64,000 nucleotides of DNA from Paenibacillus oralis (GCF_003863965.1 NZ_RRCN01000001.1:2862527-2926526), one strand, 5' to 3'; counted from the stretch's first letter, positions 15,917 through 24,848 are shown. Made by a program: numbers and translations. Notes: generated by a model from the sequence alone, not told the origin.

Positions 15917-18229
15917 ATGGAAAAATTTTCGCTTCACATGCTGGAATACGAGAGCATCAAACAGGAGCTGATGAGTTACGCCGTATCGTATGAAGGGCGA
16001 AACCGGATCGCGGAGCTGGCGCCGCTGGAGGAGAAACGGCCGATCGAACGGGCGATCGCGGAAACGGCGGAGGCGCTTGCCCTATATGGAAAAGGGGCCA
16101 GTGTTCCGCTCCCATCGCTGGAGGGAATCGAGCTGGTGGCTTCGCTGCTGGGCACCGGGTACCTGTTCACCGAGCATGACCTGACGGCGGTGCAAACCTT
16201 TCTCCACAGCTGCGGCCAACTGAAGAAGTATATGGCCTCCAAAGGCGAGCTGGCTTGGAGAATCGGCGTTTACGCCCAAGACCTGCGGGATTTGCCTCTC
16301 CTGCAGCAGGAAATTTTGCGCTGCATCCGGCACGGGGTCATCACGAATGAAGCAAGCCGGGAACTGGAGAAAGTCCGTAAAAGGATCGCAGTCGTGAAAG
16401 AGCGGATTCAGAAAAAGCTTCAGTCCGTGATGGCCCGCCATGCTGCGATTTTGCAGGAAAACATCGTCAGCGTGCGCGGCGGCAGGTACGTCATCCCCGT
16501 CAGGAAGGATTATTACAAGCAAGTGAACGGCCGGATGCTGGATCAGTCGACCAGCGGGCAAACGGTGTTTATCGAGCCGCAGGAGGTGTCGGCGCTGCAA
16601 AGCGAGCTGGAGCTGCTGCAGGGAGAAGAGGCGCGGGAGGAAGCCAAGGTGCTCGGCTACCTGGCGGAGCTGGTCGAGCGGGAAGCCGAGGCGATATTCC
16701 GGAATATTGAAATTACGGGGACGTACGACTTCATCTTCGCCAAAGCGAAATATGCGGCGGCGATCGGCGGCGTGGCGGTTGAGATCGGCGAGGACGGGCA
16801 CACCGTCATTCGCGGGGCCAAACATCCGAAGCTGCTGCAGACGATGGTTCCGCTGGACATGGAGATCGGCCGGGAGTACCGGACGCTGATCATCACCGGC
16901 CCGAATACGGGCGGTAAAACCGTCGTGCTTAAGACGTTCGGACTGCTGGCCCTGATGGTCCAGTCCGGGCTGCTCGTGCCGGTGGCGCCCGGCAGCCGGT
17001 TCGCGGTGTACCGCGGCATTATGGCCGTAATCGGCGACGGGCAAAACCTGGAGCAGTCGCTCAGCACATTTTCCGCGCAAATCAGCGCGCTTGTTACGAT
17101 GCTGCGCGAGGCCGGTCCGTCCACGCTGCTGCTCATCGACGAGCTAGCGGCGGGGACCGATCCCGGCGAAGGCATCGCCCTGTCGATCGCCATCCTGGAG
17201 GAGTTCGCTCGCAAAGGAGCAACGGTGTTGGTGACGACGCACTTTAATGAGTTGAAGACGTTTGCCTCCCGCGCGCAAGGCTTCCAGAACGCGCGCATGG
17301 AATTCGACGCGGAGACGCTGCGCCCGCTGTACCGGCTGACGATCGGCCAGGCCGGCCGCAGCTACGCGCTCGAGATCGCGAGCCGGCTCGGAATCTCCCC
17401 GGGCATCGTGGAGCGGTCGCAGCATATCGTCAGCCGCCAGTTGGCGGAGGGGACGAGAGGCTCGGCGCTGTGGGACGACATTTTGCCGGACCCTGTGCCG
17501 TCACCGGGGCGGAGGCTGGCGCAGTTGCCGGGGCAGGAGCTGGCGCGTGGGGCGGAGCAAGGCCCAGCGCCGTGGTCGATGCCGACGCCGGAGCCGGCGC
17601 AGGAACTTGCGCTGGACTTGGCGCAGAGGCCGGTCCGTCCCGTGCCGATACCGACACCGGAGCCGGCACAGGGACTTGCGTTGGGCCCGACGCAGGAACC
17701 GGTAAGTCCCCGTCCCGTGCCGGGGCAGTCTTTGCAGGCTCGGGAGCCGGAGGTTGCGGCACCTGGGGCTCAGGCCGGCGCGGAACCCGGACCTGCCGCA
17801 GGCGGGCAAGCCTTAGCCGGGCATGCCGCCTCCGTGCCCGGACCGGGCAAACCGGGGACGGACACGGCCGGGCAGCGGGATCAACCAGCTGCAGCCTCAT
17901 CCGCCGCGGAGCAGCCACCGCAAAAGAAATCTCCTGTTTTCGAGGTGGGCGATTCGGTGATCGTCACTTCGATCGGGAAGATCGGCATCGTCAGCGCGCC
18001 GCAGGACCTCCGGGGCATCGTCGAAGTGCTTGTGCAGAAGCAGCGAATCAAGGTCAACCACAAGCGGCTTAAGCCCTACATCAAAAAAGAAGAGCTGTAT
18101 CCCGACGATTACGATTTCGATATCGTGTTCGACAGCAAGGAAAACCGCAAAAAGCGGAAGCTGATGGGCAAACGGCACGTGGAAGGTTTGGAGATCGTCC
18201 GAAAACCGGGCGAAAACTATTCTGAATAA
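15917..18229 (+). CDS. mutS2: MutS2-family ATPase without the Smr nuclease domain
   Basis: A 770-residue protein. The first ~300 residues are the MutS2 core/clamp helices; the ATPase follows with Walker A GPNTGGKT (about residue 331), the ST loop LSTFSAQISALVTML and Walker B TLLLIDELAAGTDPGEG. A Pro/Ala/Gln-rich stretch (about residues 525-670, with PTPEPAQ repeats) interrupts the usual coiled region. Then comes the KOW-like FEVGDSVIVTSIGKIGIV domain. The protein ends without the C-terminal Smr domain that standard MutS2 (about 785 residues) carries. MutS2 acts on recombination intermediates or collided ribosomes. Start fixed by GAGGAGG. Confidence 0.82.
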   Translation: MEKFSLHMLEYESIKQELMSYAVSYEGRNRIAELAPLEEKRPIERAIAETAEALALYGKGASVPLPSLEGIELVASLLGTGYLFTEHDLTAVQTFLHSCGQLKKYMASKGELAWRIGVYAQDLRDLPLLQQEILRCIRHGVITNEASRELEKVRKRIAVVKERIQKKLQSVMARHAAILQENIVSVRGGRYVIPVRKDYYKQVNGRMLDQSTSGQTVFIEPQEVSALQSELELLQGEEAREEAKVLGYLAELVEREAEAIFRNIEITGTYDFIFAKAKYAAAIGGVAVEIGEDGHTVIRGAKHPKLLQTMVPLDMEIGREYRTLIITGPNTGGKTVVLKTFGLLALMVQSGLLVPVAPGSRFAVYRGIMAVIGDGQNLEQSLSTFSAQISALVTMLREAGPSTLLLIDELAAGTDPGEGIALSIAILEEFARKGATVLVTTHFNELKTFASRAQGFQNARMEFDAETLRPLYRLTIGQAGRSYALEIASRLGISPGIVERSQHIVSRQLAEGTRGSALWDDILPDPVPSPGRRLAQLPGQELARGAEQGPAPWSMPTPEPAQELALDLAQRPVRPVPIPTPEPAQGLALGPTQEPVSPRPVPGQSLQAREPEVAAPGAQAGAEPGPAAGGQALAGHAASVPGPGKPGTDTAGQRDQPAAASSAAEQPPQKKSPVFEVGDSVIVTSIGKIGIVSAPQDLRGIVEVLVQKQRIKVNHKRLKPYIKKEELYPDDYDFDIVFDSKENRKKRKLMGKRHVEGLEIVRKPGENYSE

Positions 18230-18232
18230 CAA

Positions 18233-18280
18233 AAGAAGCATCCCAATCCGCCGTATGGCGGTGAGGATGCTTCTTCTGTT
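18233..18280 (+). terminator. Rho-independent terminator after the MutS2-family gene
   Basis: AAGAAGCATCC and GGATGCTTCTT form perfect 11-base arms, with an inner CCGCC/GGCGG stem. Confidence 0.75.
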
Positions 18281-18495
18281 TCTGCGGGGGAGTCACTTTA
18301 TTTCTCTAACAGGGGAAGGGTGCAGATCCGGATGGGGTGCAGTAAAACTAGTTTATCACCGATTGGACGGCGGGGTCCTGCGCGTCATGCGGCTATATAG
18401 GAGCTCGCAGCTTGCTAACCACCAGAATGATCGCATAACCATACACCGGAACTCCCTGCCGGAATTCCCCTAACCTGATCGCCGCTCCACCTCTG

Positions 18496-18677
18496 ATTGG
18501 AAAAAATCCAATAAATTAAGGGGAATCGAATGCGATTTGAAGCTCCCATTGGAAAAAATCCAATAGAAATCGCGCAAACCGTCCGTTTTGCGTCCTGCCA
18601 AGCCCGATCTATTGGAAATATCCAATCTAGCTGCTGTATTTACCACTGAATTTCCAGTTCTATTGGATATTTCCAAT
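18496..18677. repeat. Family C four-unit palindromic element
   Basis: Four near-identical palindromes: ATTGGAAAAAATCCAAT at 18496 and again at 18548, ATTGGAAATATCCAAT at 18611, and ATTGGATATTTCCAAT at 18662. Steps are 52, 63 and 51 bp. The third is the reverse complement of the fourth. The intervening sequence differs. The element lies between two convergent genes, so it is not a promoter operator. Confidence 0.85.
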
Positions 18678-18727
18678 CAGAACGATGCGCCAGACTGCAT
18701 TGCCGGATGATTTCGGTTTAACCCCAG

Positions 18728-19234
18728 TTAACCCCGGTTAACCCCAGCCGGAACGGTGAGCTGCTCGGCCAGCGTGGCCACGAACTGCTCGAGGAAAGCC
18801 TGGTCCGCCTCGTCGAACCGCTGCTTGTTCGGGCTGTCGATGTCGAGCACGCCAAACAGCTGCCCAGCCTTTACGATCGGAACGACGATTTCGCTGTTGG
18901 AAGCCGCGTCGCAGGCGATATGCCCGGGAAATTCGTGCACGTCGCCGATCCGCAGCGTTTCCCGGCGCTCGGCGCTGGTACCGCAAACTCCTTTGCCCAG
19001 CGGAATACGGATGCAGGCCGGCAGCCCCTGGAACGGGCCAAGCACCAGCTCCTGGCCGTCATACAGATAAAACCCGACCCAGTTGATATCGTCCAAATAA
19101 AAATTCAGCAACGCGGCGGCGTTGGCCAAATTCGCCACGTTGCTGCTCTCTTCATAAATCAAGCCCCGAAGCTGCGACAATACGGTGTTTTGCCGCTCTT
19201 CCCGGGTGCCCGAGTATTCGCTTGCGTGAAACAT
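18728..19234 (-). CDS. msrC: Free methionine-(R)-sulfoxide reductase (GAF domain)
   Basis: A 168-residue single GAF-domain protein. GFYLYDGQELVLGPFQG, ACIRIPLGKGVCG and HEFPGHIACDAASNSEIVVP are the fRMsr signature. Cysteines at 74, 84 and 108 keep the spacing of the three redox cysteines of the E. coli enzyme (84, 94, 118). It reduces free methionine-R-sulfoxide in the cytoplasm using thioredoxin. The last codons and stop fall in a short tandem repeat (TTAACCCCAG/TTAACCCCGG), so the C-terminal end may vary between strains. Confidence 0.92.
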   Translation of the reverse strand: MFHASEYSGTREERQNTVLSQLRGLIYEESSNVANLANAAALLNFYLDDINWVGFYLYDGQELVLGPFQGLPACIRIPLGKGVCGTSAERRETLRIGDVHEFPGHIACDAASNSEIVVPIVKAGQLFGVLDIDSPNKQRFDEADQAFLEQFVATLAEQLTVPAGVNRG

Positions 19235-19442
19235 ACGGGTATTCCCTCCTTGACTTCGCTTCCGGATCAGGTCCGTAAGCGCGATACGCGATAAAGCTAT
19301 TATAAGCCAGCTCGCGCCTGAAGGGTAGGTTCGTTCATTTTACAAACTCCGACACGGTGTGCTATTTTTTATCAAATTTGCAAAATATGTTTTTTGGCAT
19401 CATGAGGTAAAATAGGGGAAAGATCGTAGAAAAGGTGATTTT

Positions 19443-19643
19443 ATGGCGACACCAGTGTACAAGGAAACCCGTCGAAAACATAAAAAAGTAAGCAATGAAC
19501 TTAAAGCGACGATCGAACATCTGCGCTCCGAACTGATGAACGCCGCGGTGGAGGACAACTTCAGCAGCGGCGCTATACTGGAATTAAGCCAGCGTCTGGA
19601 TCATTACATCGTCATGGCTCAAAATCAGATGCTCGGCAAATAA
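19443..19643 (+). CDS. Spo0E-family sporulation aspartyl-phosphatase
   Basis: A 66-residue protein with the Spo0E-like core: IEHLRSELMNA, then LELSQRLDHYIV near the C-terminus, where the SQxLD motif is the catalytic signature. Such proteins dephosphorylate Spo0A~P and delay sporulation. AAAAGGTG precedes the ATG. Its 3' end overlaps the convergent hydrolase gene by 19 bp. Confidence 0.85.
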   Translation: MATPVYKETRRKHKKVSNELKATIEHLRSELMNAAVEDNFSSGAILELSQRLDHYIVMAQNQMLGK

Positions 19644-20587
19644 GCCGCCGTAACTGTTTCCGTTGCCTTTTCCGCGCCAAGCACCTCATGAATGAAGGAA
19701 TGCACTTCCGTTCTGTAGCGTTTCGGATCAACGCCGTAGGCGTTGGCATGAACGGCGCCTTCGATCAGCAGCAATCTTTTCGGTTCCGGTTTACTCCGGT
19801 ACATCTCTTTGCTCATGTAGGTAGGAACGTAGTTGTCTTTCGTTCCGTGGATGAATAAAACGGGCAGGCGGCTTTTTTCCACCGCTTTGATCGGACTGAC
19901 CTGGTCGAGCCGGAAGCCCGCTTTACGCTGCAAAAGCCTGTTCACCAAAGGCAGCAGAGGATAAGCAGGCAGCTTGTTCAGCTTCGTGAATTGATGCCGC
20001 ATCAGCTCCGTCAAATCGGAGTAAGGGCAATCGGCAATGACGAACTTCACGTTCGGATGCGCGATGCTTAGATATTCCAATACCGTTCCTCCGCCAAGGG
20101 ATTGGCCATGCAGACCGATTTCGGTTTGTTCCCCGTAATGTTCCAAAATCCAATTTACCCAAGTTTGCACGTCATATTTTTCATAGTACCCGTAAGTCGT
20201 ATATTTGCCCTGACTGCCGCCGTGGCGCCGCTGGTCGATCAGCAAAATGTTAAAGCCCGCGTCGCGAAACATGTCGATATATTGCGTCGAAACGTGCAGT
20301 GAGACCGTATAACCGTGAACGATGATCATCCAGCGGTGGCTATCCGGAAAAAATTCCAGCACATACCCGCTGAGCAACAGGCCGTCCTGTGACGTAACCT
20401 GTATCTTGCGTTTGTCCAGACGGTCAAACCGGTCCTTGGAATAGACGCCCGTACGCTCCAAATATTCATAGATGCGCTCTTTCGTCTGCAGCCGCATTTG
20501 GGTGATCTGACGAAGAGCGTAACGCGGCAAGCCGCCGGAGATCAGCGTGGCCAGCAGCAGAACGGTGATGCCGAATGAGAGGATCAT
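19625..20587 (-). CDS. Alpha/beta hydrolase with N-terminal membrane anchor
   Basis: A 320-residue protein. The first ~20 residues form a membrane segment (ILSFGITVLLLATLISGG). The hydrolase domain contains MIIVHGYT (oxyanion region), GLHGQSLGGGTVLEY (nucleophile elbow GQSLGG), and late LFIHGTKDNYVP (Asp) and GAVHANAY (His). This pattern fits the YqkD/YqjL-like cell-surface or membrane hydrolases of Bacillales; substrate unknown. Its last 19 bp overlap the Spo0E-like gene on the other strand. Confidence 0.85.
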   Translation of the reverse strand: MILSFGITVLLLATLISGGLPRYALRQITQMRLQTKERIYEYLERTGVYSKDRFDRLDKRKIQVTSQDGLLLSGYVLEFFPDSHRWMIIVHGYTVSLHVSTQYIDMFRDAGFNILLIDQRRHGGSQGKYTTYGYYEKYDVQTWVNWILEHYGEQTEIGLHGQSLGGGTVLEYLSIAHPNVKFVIADCPYSDLTELMRHQFTKLNKLPAYPLLPLVNRLLQRKAGFRLDQVSPIKAVEKSRLPVLFIHGTKDNYVPTYMSKEMYRSKPEPKRLLLIEGAVHANAYGVDPKRYRTEVHSFIHEVLGAEKATETVTAAYLPSI

Positions 20588-20814
20588 CCGGGTTTTCCCT
20601 CCTTTTTTTAATGAGCCGAAACCTATCCGTAAAGCTCTATCTGTAGATCATAGTATCACCGAAATGACGGCAAGAAAATCATAGCCTGCGAAAATTGCCG
20701 CTTACCTTTGACGGGGACTCTTCGATATGATTAGCTATAATCATGCCGGGGTGTGGGTTGGCGTTTGCCGAATCCGCCGGTTTTGTGTTTAAAGTAAAGA
20801 GAGGAGAACGGCAC

Positions 20815-21381
20815 ATGTTCAAATGCGGCGGGAACATCCCTGTCCTGGAAAGCGAAAGACTGAGGTTAAGGAGAATGGAGCGCGGCGACGCCGAGGTGAT
20901 GTTTCGTTATTGGAGCGATCCGGAAGTTACCCGGTATATGAACGTACCTCCGTTTGCTTCGGTGGAAGAAGCCTGGGACATGATCAATCTGCTGAACGGT
21001 TTGTCCGAAAGCGAGGATGCGATGCGTTTTGGCATCGAGCTAAAGGAAGAAGGGAAGCTGATCGGCAGCTGCGGGTATAATGTTTGGGAGCTGTCCGGGG
21101 CTTACCGCGGCGAGATCGGTTATGATCTCGGGCGGGAATACTGGGGGCGCGGATATATGTCGGAGGCGCTGAAAATGCTGCTGGCCTATGGTTACGACAC
21201 GATGGGGCTCAACCGGATCGAAGCGCTGGTGGAGCCGGAAAACGCCGGATCGCTTAAGCTGCTGCAGGCTTTTGGGTTTAAGGAGGAAGGGCTGCTCCGG
21301 GAATATCAGCAGACGGAAAAGGGATTTGTCAACCTGTTGATGTACTCGTTGCTCAAAAAAGAGTATGTAATAAGCGTTTAA
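20815..21381 (+). CDS. GNAT N-acetyltransferase (RimJ/RimL type)
   Basis: A 188-residue acetyltransferase. LESERLRLRRMERGDAEVMF is the typical RimJ/RimL start, GEIGYDLGREYWGRGYMSEA is the acetyl-CoA loop, and NRIEALVEPENAGSLKLLQAFGF is the C-terminal motif. It acetylates an amino group of an unknown protein or small molecule. The ATG at 20815 has GAGGAG upstream. It ends 21 bp before the EcfT gene, with which it is probably cotranscribed. Confidence 0.9.
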   Translation: MFKCGGNIPVLESERLRLRRMERGDAEVMFRYWSDPEVTRYMNVPPFASVEEAWDMINLLNGLSESEDAMRFGIELKEEGKLIGSCGYNVWELSGAYRGEIGYDLGREYWGRGYMSEALKMLLAYGYDTMGLNRIEALVEPENAGSLKLLQAFGFKEEGLLREYQQTEKGFVNLLMYSLLKKEYVISV

Positions 21382-21402
21382 CAACGGGGAGATGTGATAA
21401 CG

Positions 21403-22155
21403 GTGAAAAAGCTGTATTCGGCGCGCGTCCCGCTTCAGGCGCTGGATCCGCTGAGCAAACTGGTCGCGCTGCTGTGCGTTGCGGCACTGAGTATGCATTG
21501 GGATAAGGCGGCGCCGTTGACCGCCATGCTGCTTTTTTTGGTCGGGACCGCCAGGTACGGGGCCGGAATGCCCTGGGGCAAGCTCGGCAGACGAATGGGA
21601 TATATCGCCGGCTTTGGCGTGCCGTTATTTGCCATCACCGCCTTGGCAGCGCCTTCCTCCGGGGAGGCGATTTCCGCCGGCTTCCTGTCAATTCCGGTAC
21701 ACTCGCTCTCCGCGGCAGCGGCGGTATGCCTGCGGATGTTCTGCCTGTTTATATCCTCGCTGATCTACATTGAAACGACGGACCCCAAACAGTTCGTCGT
21801 CATGATGACGACCCGGCTCAAGCTGCCTTACCGCTTTGTGTTTGGCGTGTCGGTGGCCTTGACGTTTTTGCCGCTGCTGGCCGAGGAGGGGCGGGTTGCC
21901 GCCGATGCGCGCAAAATCCGGTCTGCCAGAGCGCCTGGAGGATTGGCGGAGCGTTTGGCGCAGGTTCGGGGACGTTTGCTGGCGGTGTTCGCCGGGGCGA
22001 TCCGCCGGATTGAGCAGACCGCCGGGGCGATGGACGCCAAGGGCTTCGGAGCTTATCCGGAGCGGACGTTTTTGCGGGAGGCGGCTTTGTCCCGGGGCGG
22101 AGTGTGGCTGATGGCGTTCAGTGTGATTTTTAGCGCCGGATTATGGTTTATTTAG
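21403..22155 (+). CDS. ECF transporter transmembrane (T) component
   Basis: About 250 residues with five or six membrane segments. LDPLSKLVALL near the start and the cytoplasmic ARKIRSARAPGG stretch (the A-R-[KR] coupling motif that docks the ATPases) are typical of EcfT/CbiQ proteins. The GTG at 21403 is preferred; a GTG at 21394 lies too close to GGGGAG. It couples the ATPases to the substrate-binding S component encoded next. A separate promoter-operator lies between it and the S component gene, so the T gene seems to be read with the acetyltransferase upstream. Confidence 0.85.
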   Translation: MKKLYSARVPLQALDPLSKLVALLCVAALSMHWDKAAPLTAMLLFLVGTARYGAGMPWGKLGRRMGYIAGFGVPLFAITALAAPSSGEAISAGFLSIPVHSLSAAAAVCLRMFCLFISSLIYIETTDPKQFVVMMTTRLKLPYRFVFGVSVALTFLPLLAEEGRVAADARKIRSARAPGGLAERLAQVRGRLLAVFAGAIRRIEQTAGAMDAKGFGAYPERTFLREAALSRGGVWLMAFSVIFSAGLWFI

Positions 22156-22175
22156 GTTAGGTCCGAAAAAAGGAC

Positions 22176-22204
22176 TTGACGCGCCGCAATTGTTAACCTA
22201 AATT
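22176..22204 (+). promoter_or_regulatory. SigmaA-type promoter of the ECF S-component/ATPase unit
   Basis: TTGACG at 22176-22181 and TAAATT at 22199-22204 are exactly 17 bp apart. The -10 box lies inside the spacer of the palindrome described next. Confidence 0.75.
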
Positions 22205-22225
22205 TTAATTTATGGTTAACAATTG
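22187..22225. promoter_or_regulatory. Putative BirA (biotin repressor) operator
   Basis: CAATTGTTAACC at 22187-22198 and GGTTAACAATTG at 22214-22225 are perfect 12-base inverted arms separated by 15 bp. This matches the known bacterial BirA operator form TTGTTAACC-N14-16-GGTTAACAA. It covers the -10 region, as expected for repression by biotinyl-AMP-bound BirA. Confidence 0.8.
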
Positions 22226-22251
22226 ATCTGGGAGAGGATGACAAAGCAGAT

Positions 22252-22854
22252 ATGAACGAATCGACGAAAAAAAACGCTTTTGCCAAATTTACGACGCTGG
22301 ATATCGTCCTGATGGCTATGCTGGCGGCGGCCAACGCGGTGATGACCGTATTTTTGTCTCCGGTGAACCAAGCATTGAACGCGTTGGGGGGACCTATCGC
22401 CACTTCGACGATTACCGGTTTGTACATGGTTTATGGATTGCTGGCTTATTACATTATCCGCAAGCCGGGAACAGGGCTGATTACATACGGGATCGGGGCG
22501 GTGGTGCAGTCGTTTATGGGTTCCGCCTACGGCATCGTTTCCTGTTTTGCCGCCGCGGCTTGTTATCTTGTGATCGCCGAGGGGATTTTTGCGCTGACGC
22601 GTTATAAAAATTGGGGCTGGCCGGTCATGCTGGTGACCGGGGGCGCGATGGTACCGGTTTGGTTTTTCTTTGCCGCGCAGATGTTCGGCTATACGAAATG
22701 GGGGACCGGGGTGCTGTTGATCGCGCTCGTGGTCCGCACTTTGAGCGGAGTTGTTTTCTGCGGGCTGCTGACGAAACTGATCGGCGACGGGTTGGCGCGC
22801 AGCGGTCTGCTGCGCCGGTTTGCGGTCAGCCGGGGAGCGAAAAGCCTGACATGA
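22252..22854 (+). CDS. ECF transporter substrate-binding (S) component, YkoE-like
   Basis: A 200-residue integral membrane protein with five or six helices. TTLDIVLMAMLAAANAVM, IRKPGTGLITYGIGAVVQS and LVVRTLSGVVFCGLLTKLIGDGLARSG resemble YkoE, the S component of the B. subtilis YkoEDC (thiamine-precursor linked) transporter. The position behind a BirA-type operator instead suggests biotin or a biotin-related compound as substrate, so the substrate is open. Its stop overlaps the start of the ATPase gene (ATGA), so the two are translationally coupled. Confidence 0.8.
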   Translation: MNESTKKNAFAKFTTLDIVLMAMLAAANAVMTVFLSPVNQALNALGGPIATSTITGLYMVYGLLAYYIIRKPGTGLITYGIGAVVQSFMGSAYGIVSCFAAAACYLVIAEGIFALTRYKNWGWPVMLVTGGAMVPVWFFFAAQMFGYTKWGTGVLLIALVVRTLSGVVFCGLLTKLIGDGLARSGLLRRFAVSRGAKSLT

Positions 22855-24548
22855 CGGCTCCGGCCTTTGATTTGGAGCGAGTCGGCTACAGCTTTGAGGC
22901 GGGGGCGGAGCCGGTGCTGCGCGGCGTAACGCTCCGCGCGGCCGCCGGGGAATGGATTGCCGTAGCGGGAGCGAGCGGCAGCGGCAAATCGGTCCTGGCC
23001 CAGCTGTTGAGCGGGTATCTCCCGCGCTCCGGGGAAGGCGTGCGGACGGGCCGGCTGCTCGTCTTCGGCGTGGACCCCGCGGAGGCGGAAATCGCCGCCG
23101 TGGCCCAGCGCATCGGGGTCGTGTTTCAGGACCCCGACGCGCAGCTCGTACAGGGCCGGGTCGAAGACGAGGTCGCCTTCGGCCCGGAAAACCTGCGCGT
23201 ACCCGCCGCCGGCATCGAGCGGCGGGTCGCGGATGTGCTGGAGGCGGTGCAGCTGACGCCGCAGCGGATGGCGCGTGTACACGCGTTGTCCGGCGGCCAG
23301 CGCCAGCGCACGGCGATCGCTGCGGCGCTGGCGCTGGAGCCGCCGCTGCTCGTGTTTGACGAGCCGGCGGCCAGCCTGGACGCCGCCGCGAGGACGCGGC
23401 TGCTGGCGCTGCTGCGCCGCCTGCACCGCGAAGGCCGGACCGTCGTGACGCTGTCCGGCCGGATCGACGAGCTCGCGGCTGCGGCGCCGCGGCTCGTCGT
23501 GTTGGACGCCGGTACCGTCGTTATGGACGGTCCGGCGGACGAGCTCATCCGCGGCGAGCGCGCGCGGATGGAGCGGCTGGGGCTGCTGCCGCCAGGCGCA
23601 GCAGCAGCCCCGGGCGGCGCGGCGATCGCGGTACCGCCAGCGCGGGCCCGAGGCACCGCCGCGGCGAGCGCGCCAATGCTCACGGACGCCGCTCCCATTG
23701 CTTCTGCTGCAGTGCCCGCCGCCGGCACTGCAGCGGCGGGCGTGCCTCTGCCGGCGGCTCCTGAAGAGGCTGGCCTGCCGCAGCCCCCACTCGCTAACGG
23801 CGCGCCGAGCAGCGAGCCGCCGCCCACCGCCGCCCCGCTGCTCGAGGTGCGGGGCCTTACCTTCGCCTATGCCCCCAAAAGCGCGCCAGTGCTCTCCGGC
23901 GTCGACCTGAAGCTGGACTCGGGCGAATGGCGGCTGCTGTGCGGCGAGAACGGCTCCGGCAAAACGACCTTGTCCCGGCTGCTTATGGGGCTGCTCTGTC
24001 CGCCTAAAGGCGCGGTCTTTTGGCGGGGCAAGGATGCGGCACGGCTGTCCCTGTACAAGTTGGCGGCGGACATCGGCTACGTCTTCCAGCAGCCGGAGCA
24101 GCAGTTCGTCGCCGCGACCGTATGGGACGAGCTGCTGTACGGGCCGCGCTGCCAGCTGCGCCTAAGGAAACGCGAGCCGCTGCCGGAGGAGCTGCGCCAA
24201 AGCGCGCTCAAGCTGCTCGAAACGATCGGGCTTCAAGACAAGCCCGGGGTTTCGCCGTATTTGCTGAGCGGAGGGGAAAAGCGCCTGCTCAGCATCGCGG
24301 CGTCGATGATCAGCCCCAAAAAGCTATACATCCTCGACGAGCCGACGGCCGGCATCGATTATAACGGTGTGCGCATGCTGATCGCCCTTTGCCGCCAGGC
24401 TCTGGCCGGCGGCGCTTCGCTGATCGTGATCACCCATGAGCCCGAGCTTTTCGCCGGCAACCCGGCCCGGCAGTGGTCGATGCGCGAAGGCAGGTTGGTA
24501 ACCACGGGTCATCCGGAACGAAATGAGCCAACCGCAGAAAATGTGTAA
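22851..24548 (+). CDS. ECF transporter fused double ATPase
   Basis: A 565-residue fusion of two ABC ATPases. The first has Walker A GASGSGKS, signature LSGGQRQR and Walker B LLVFDEP. The second has GENGSGKT, LLSGGEKRLLS and LYILDEPTAG. They are joined by an Ala/Pro-rich linker of about 90 residues (about 245-330), unusual for the family. It energises uptake through the T and S components. The ATG at 22851 overlaps the S gene stop. The layout is that of YkoD. Linker low complexity resembles that in the MutS2 and MutY genes of this window. Confidence 0.9.
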   Translation: MTAPAFDLERVGYSFEAGAEPVLRGVTLRAAAGEWIAVAGASGSGKSVLAQLLSGYLPRSGEGVRTGRLLVFGVDPAEAEIAAVAQRIGVVFQDPDAQLVQGRVEDEVAFGPENLRVPAAGIERRVADVLEAVQLTPQRMARVHALSGGQRQRTAIAAALALEPPLLVFDEPAASLDAAARTRLLALLRRLHREGRTVVTLSGRIDELAAAAPRLVVLDAGTVVMDGPADELIRGERARMERLGLLPPGAAAAPGGAAIAVPPARARGTAAASAPMLTDAAPIASAAVPAAGTAAAGVPLPAAPEEAGLPQPPLANGAPSSEPPPTAAPLLEVRGLTFAYAPKSAPVLSGVDLKLDSGEWRLLCGENGSGKTTLSRLLMGLLCPPKGAVFWRGKDAARLSLYKLAADIGYVFQQPEQQFVAATVWDELLYGPRCQLRLRKREPLPEELRQSALKLLETIGLQDKPGVSPYLLSGGEKRLLSIAASMISPKKLYILDEPTAGIDYNGVRMLIALCRQALAGGASLIVITHEPELFAGNPARQWSMREGRLVTTGHPERNEPTAENV

Positions 24549-24664
24549 TAAGAATTTAACCGTACTTTTTATGACAGACCGTACTTTTTGCGCTTAACCT
24601 GGAAATCGGCGCATGACTAACGGGTTAATCTCGAATGAACAAGCTATCCGGAACATTTTCTACG

Positions 24665-24848
24665 CTAACGGTTGTAATCAAGCTTATTTGACCGAAAAGG
24701 CAGATATTTCTTTTTTAACGGTTGTATTCGCGCTTATTTAGGCGAAACCACCCCATTACTGCCGATAAAACGGATAATAAGCTCGATGGCAACCGTTACA
24801 TTTTGTATTCGCACGTTTTTACTCAATTAGCGTCGCTCACAACCGTTA
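24665..24848 (+). repeat. Family B four-unit element, copy B1
   Basis: Units begin TAACGGTTG at 24666 and 24716 (50 bp apart), each followed by a GCTTATTT core. Reversed units end CAACCGTTA at 24790-24798 and 24840-24848 (again 50 bp apart). The same skeleton is seen at 32609, but with TAACGGAC/GTCCGTTA arms. It lies downstream of the ECF operon, in a gap without genes. Confidence 0.85.

Noticed and set aside
18718..18746. Tandem TTAACCCCAG/TTAACCCCGG at the end of msrC as a separate element
   Set aside because: Only about three short copies; noted in the gene entry but too small to interpret.
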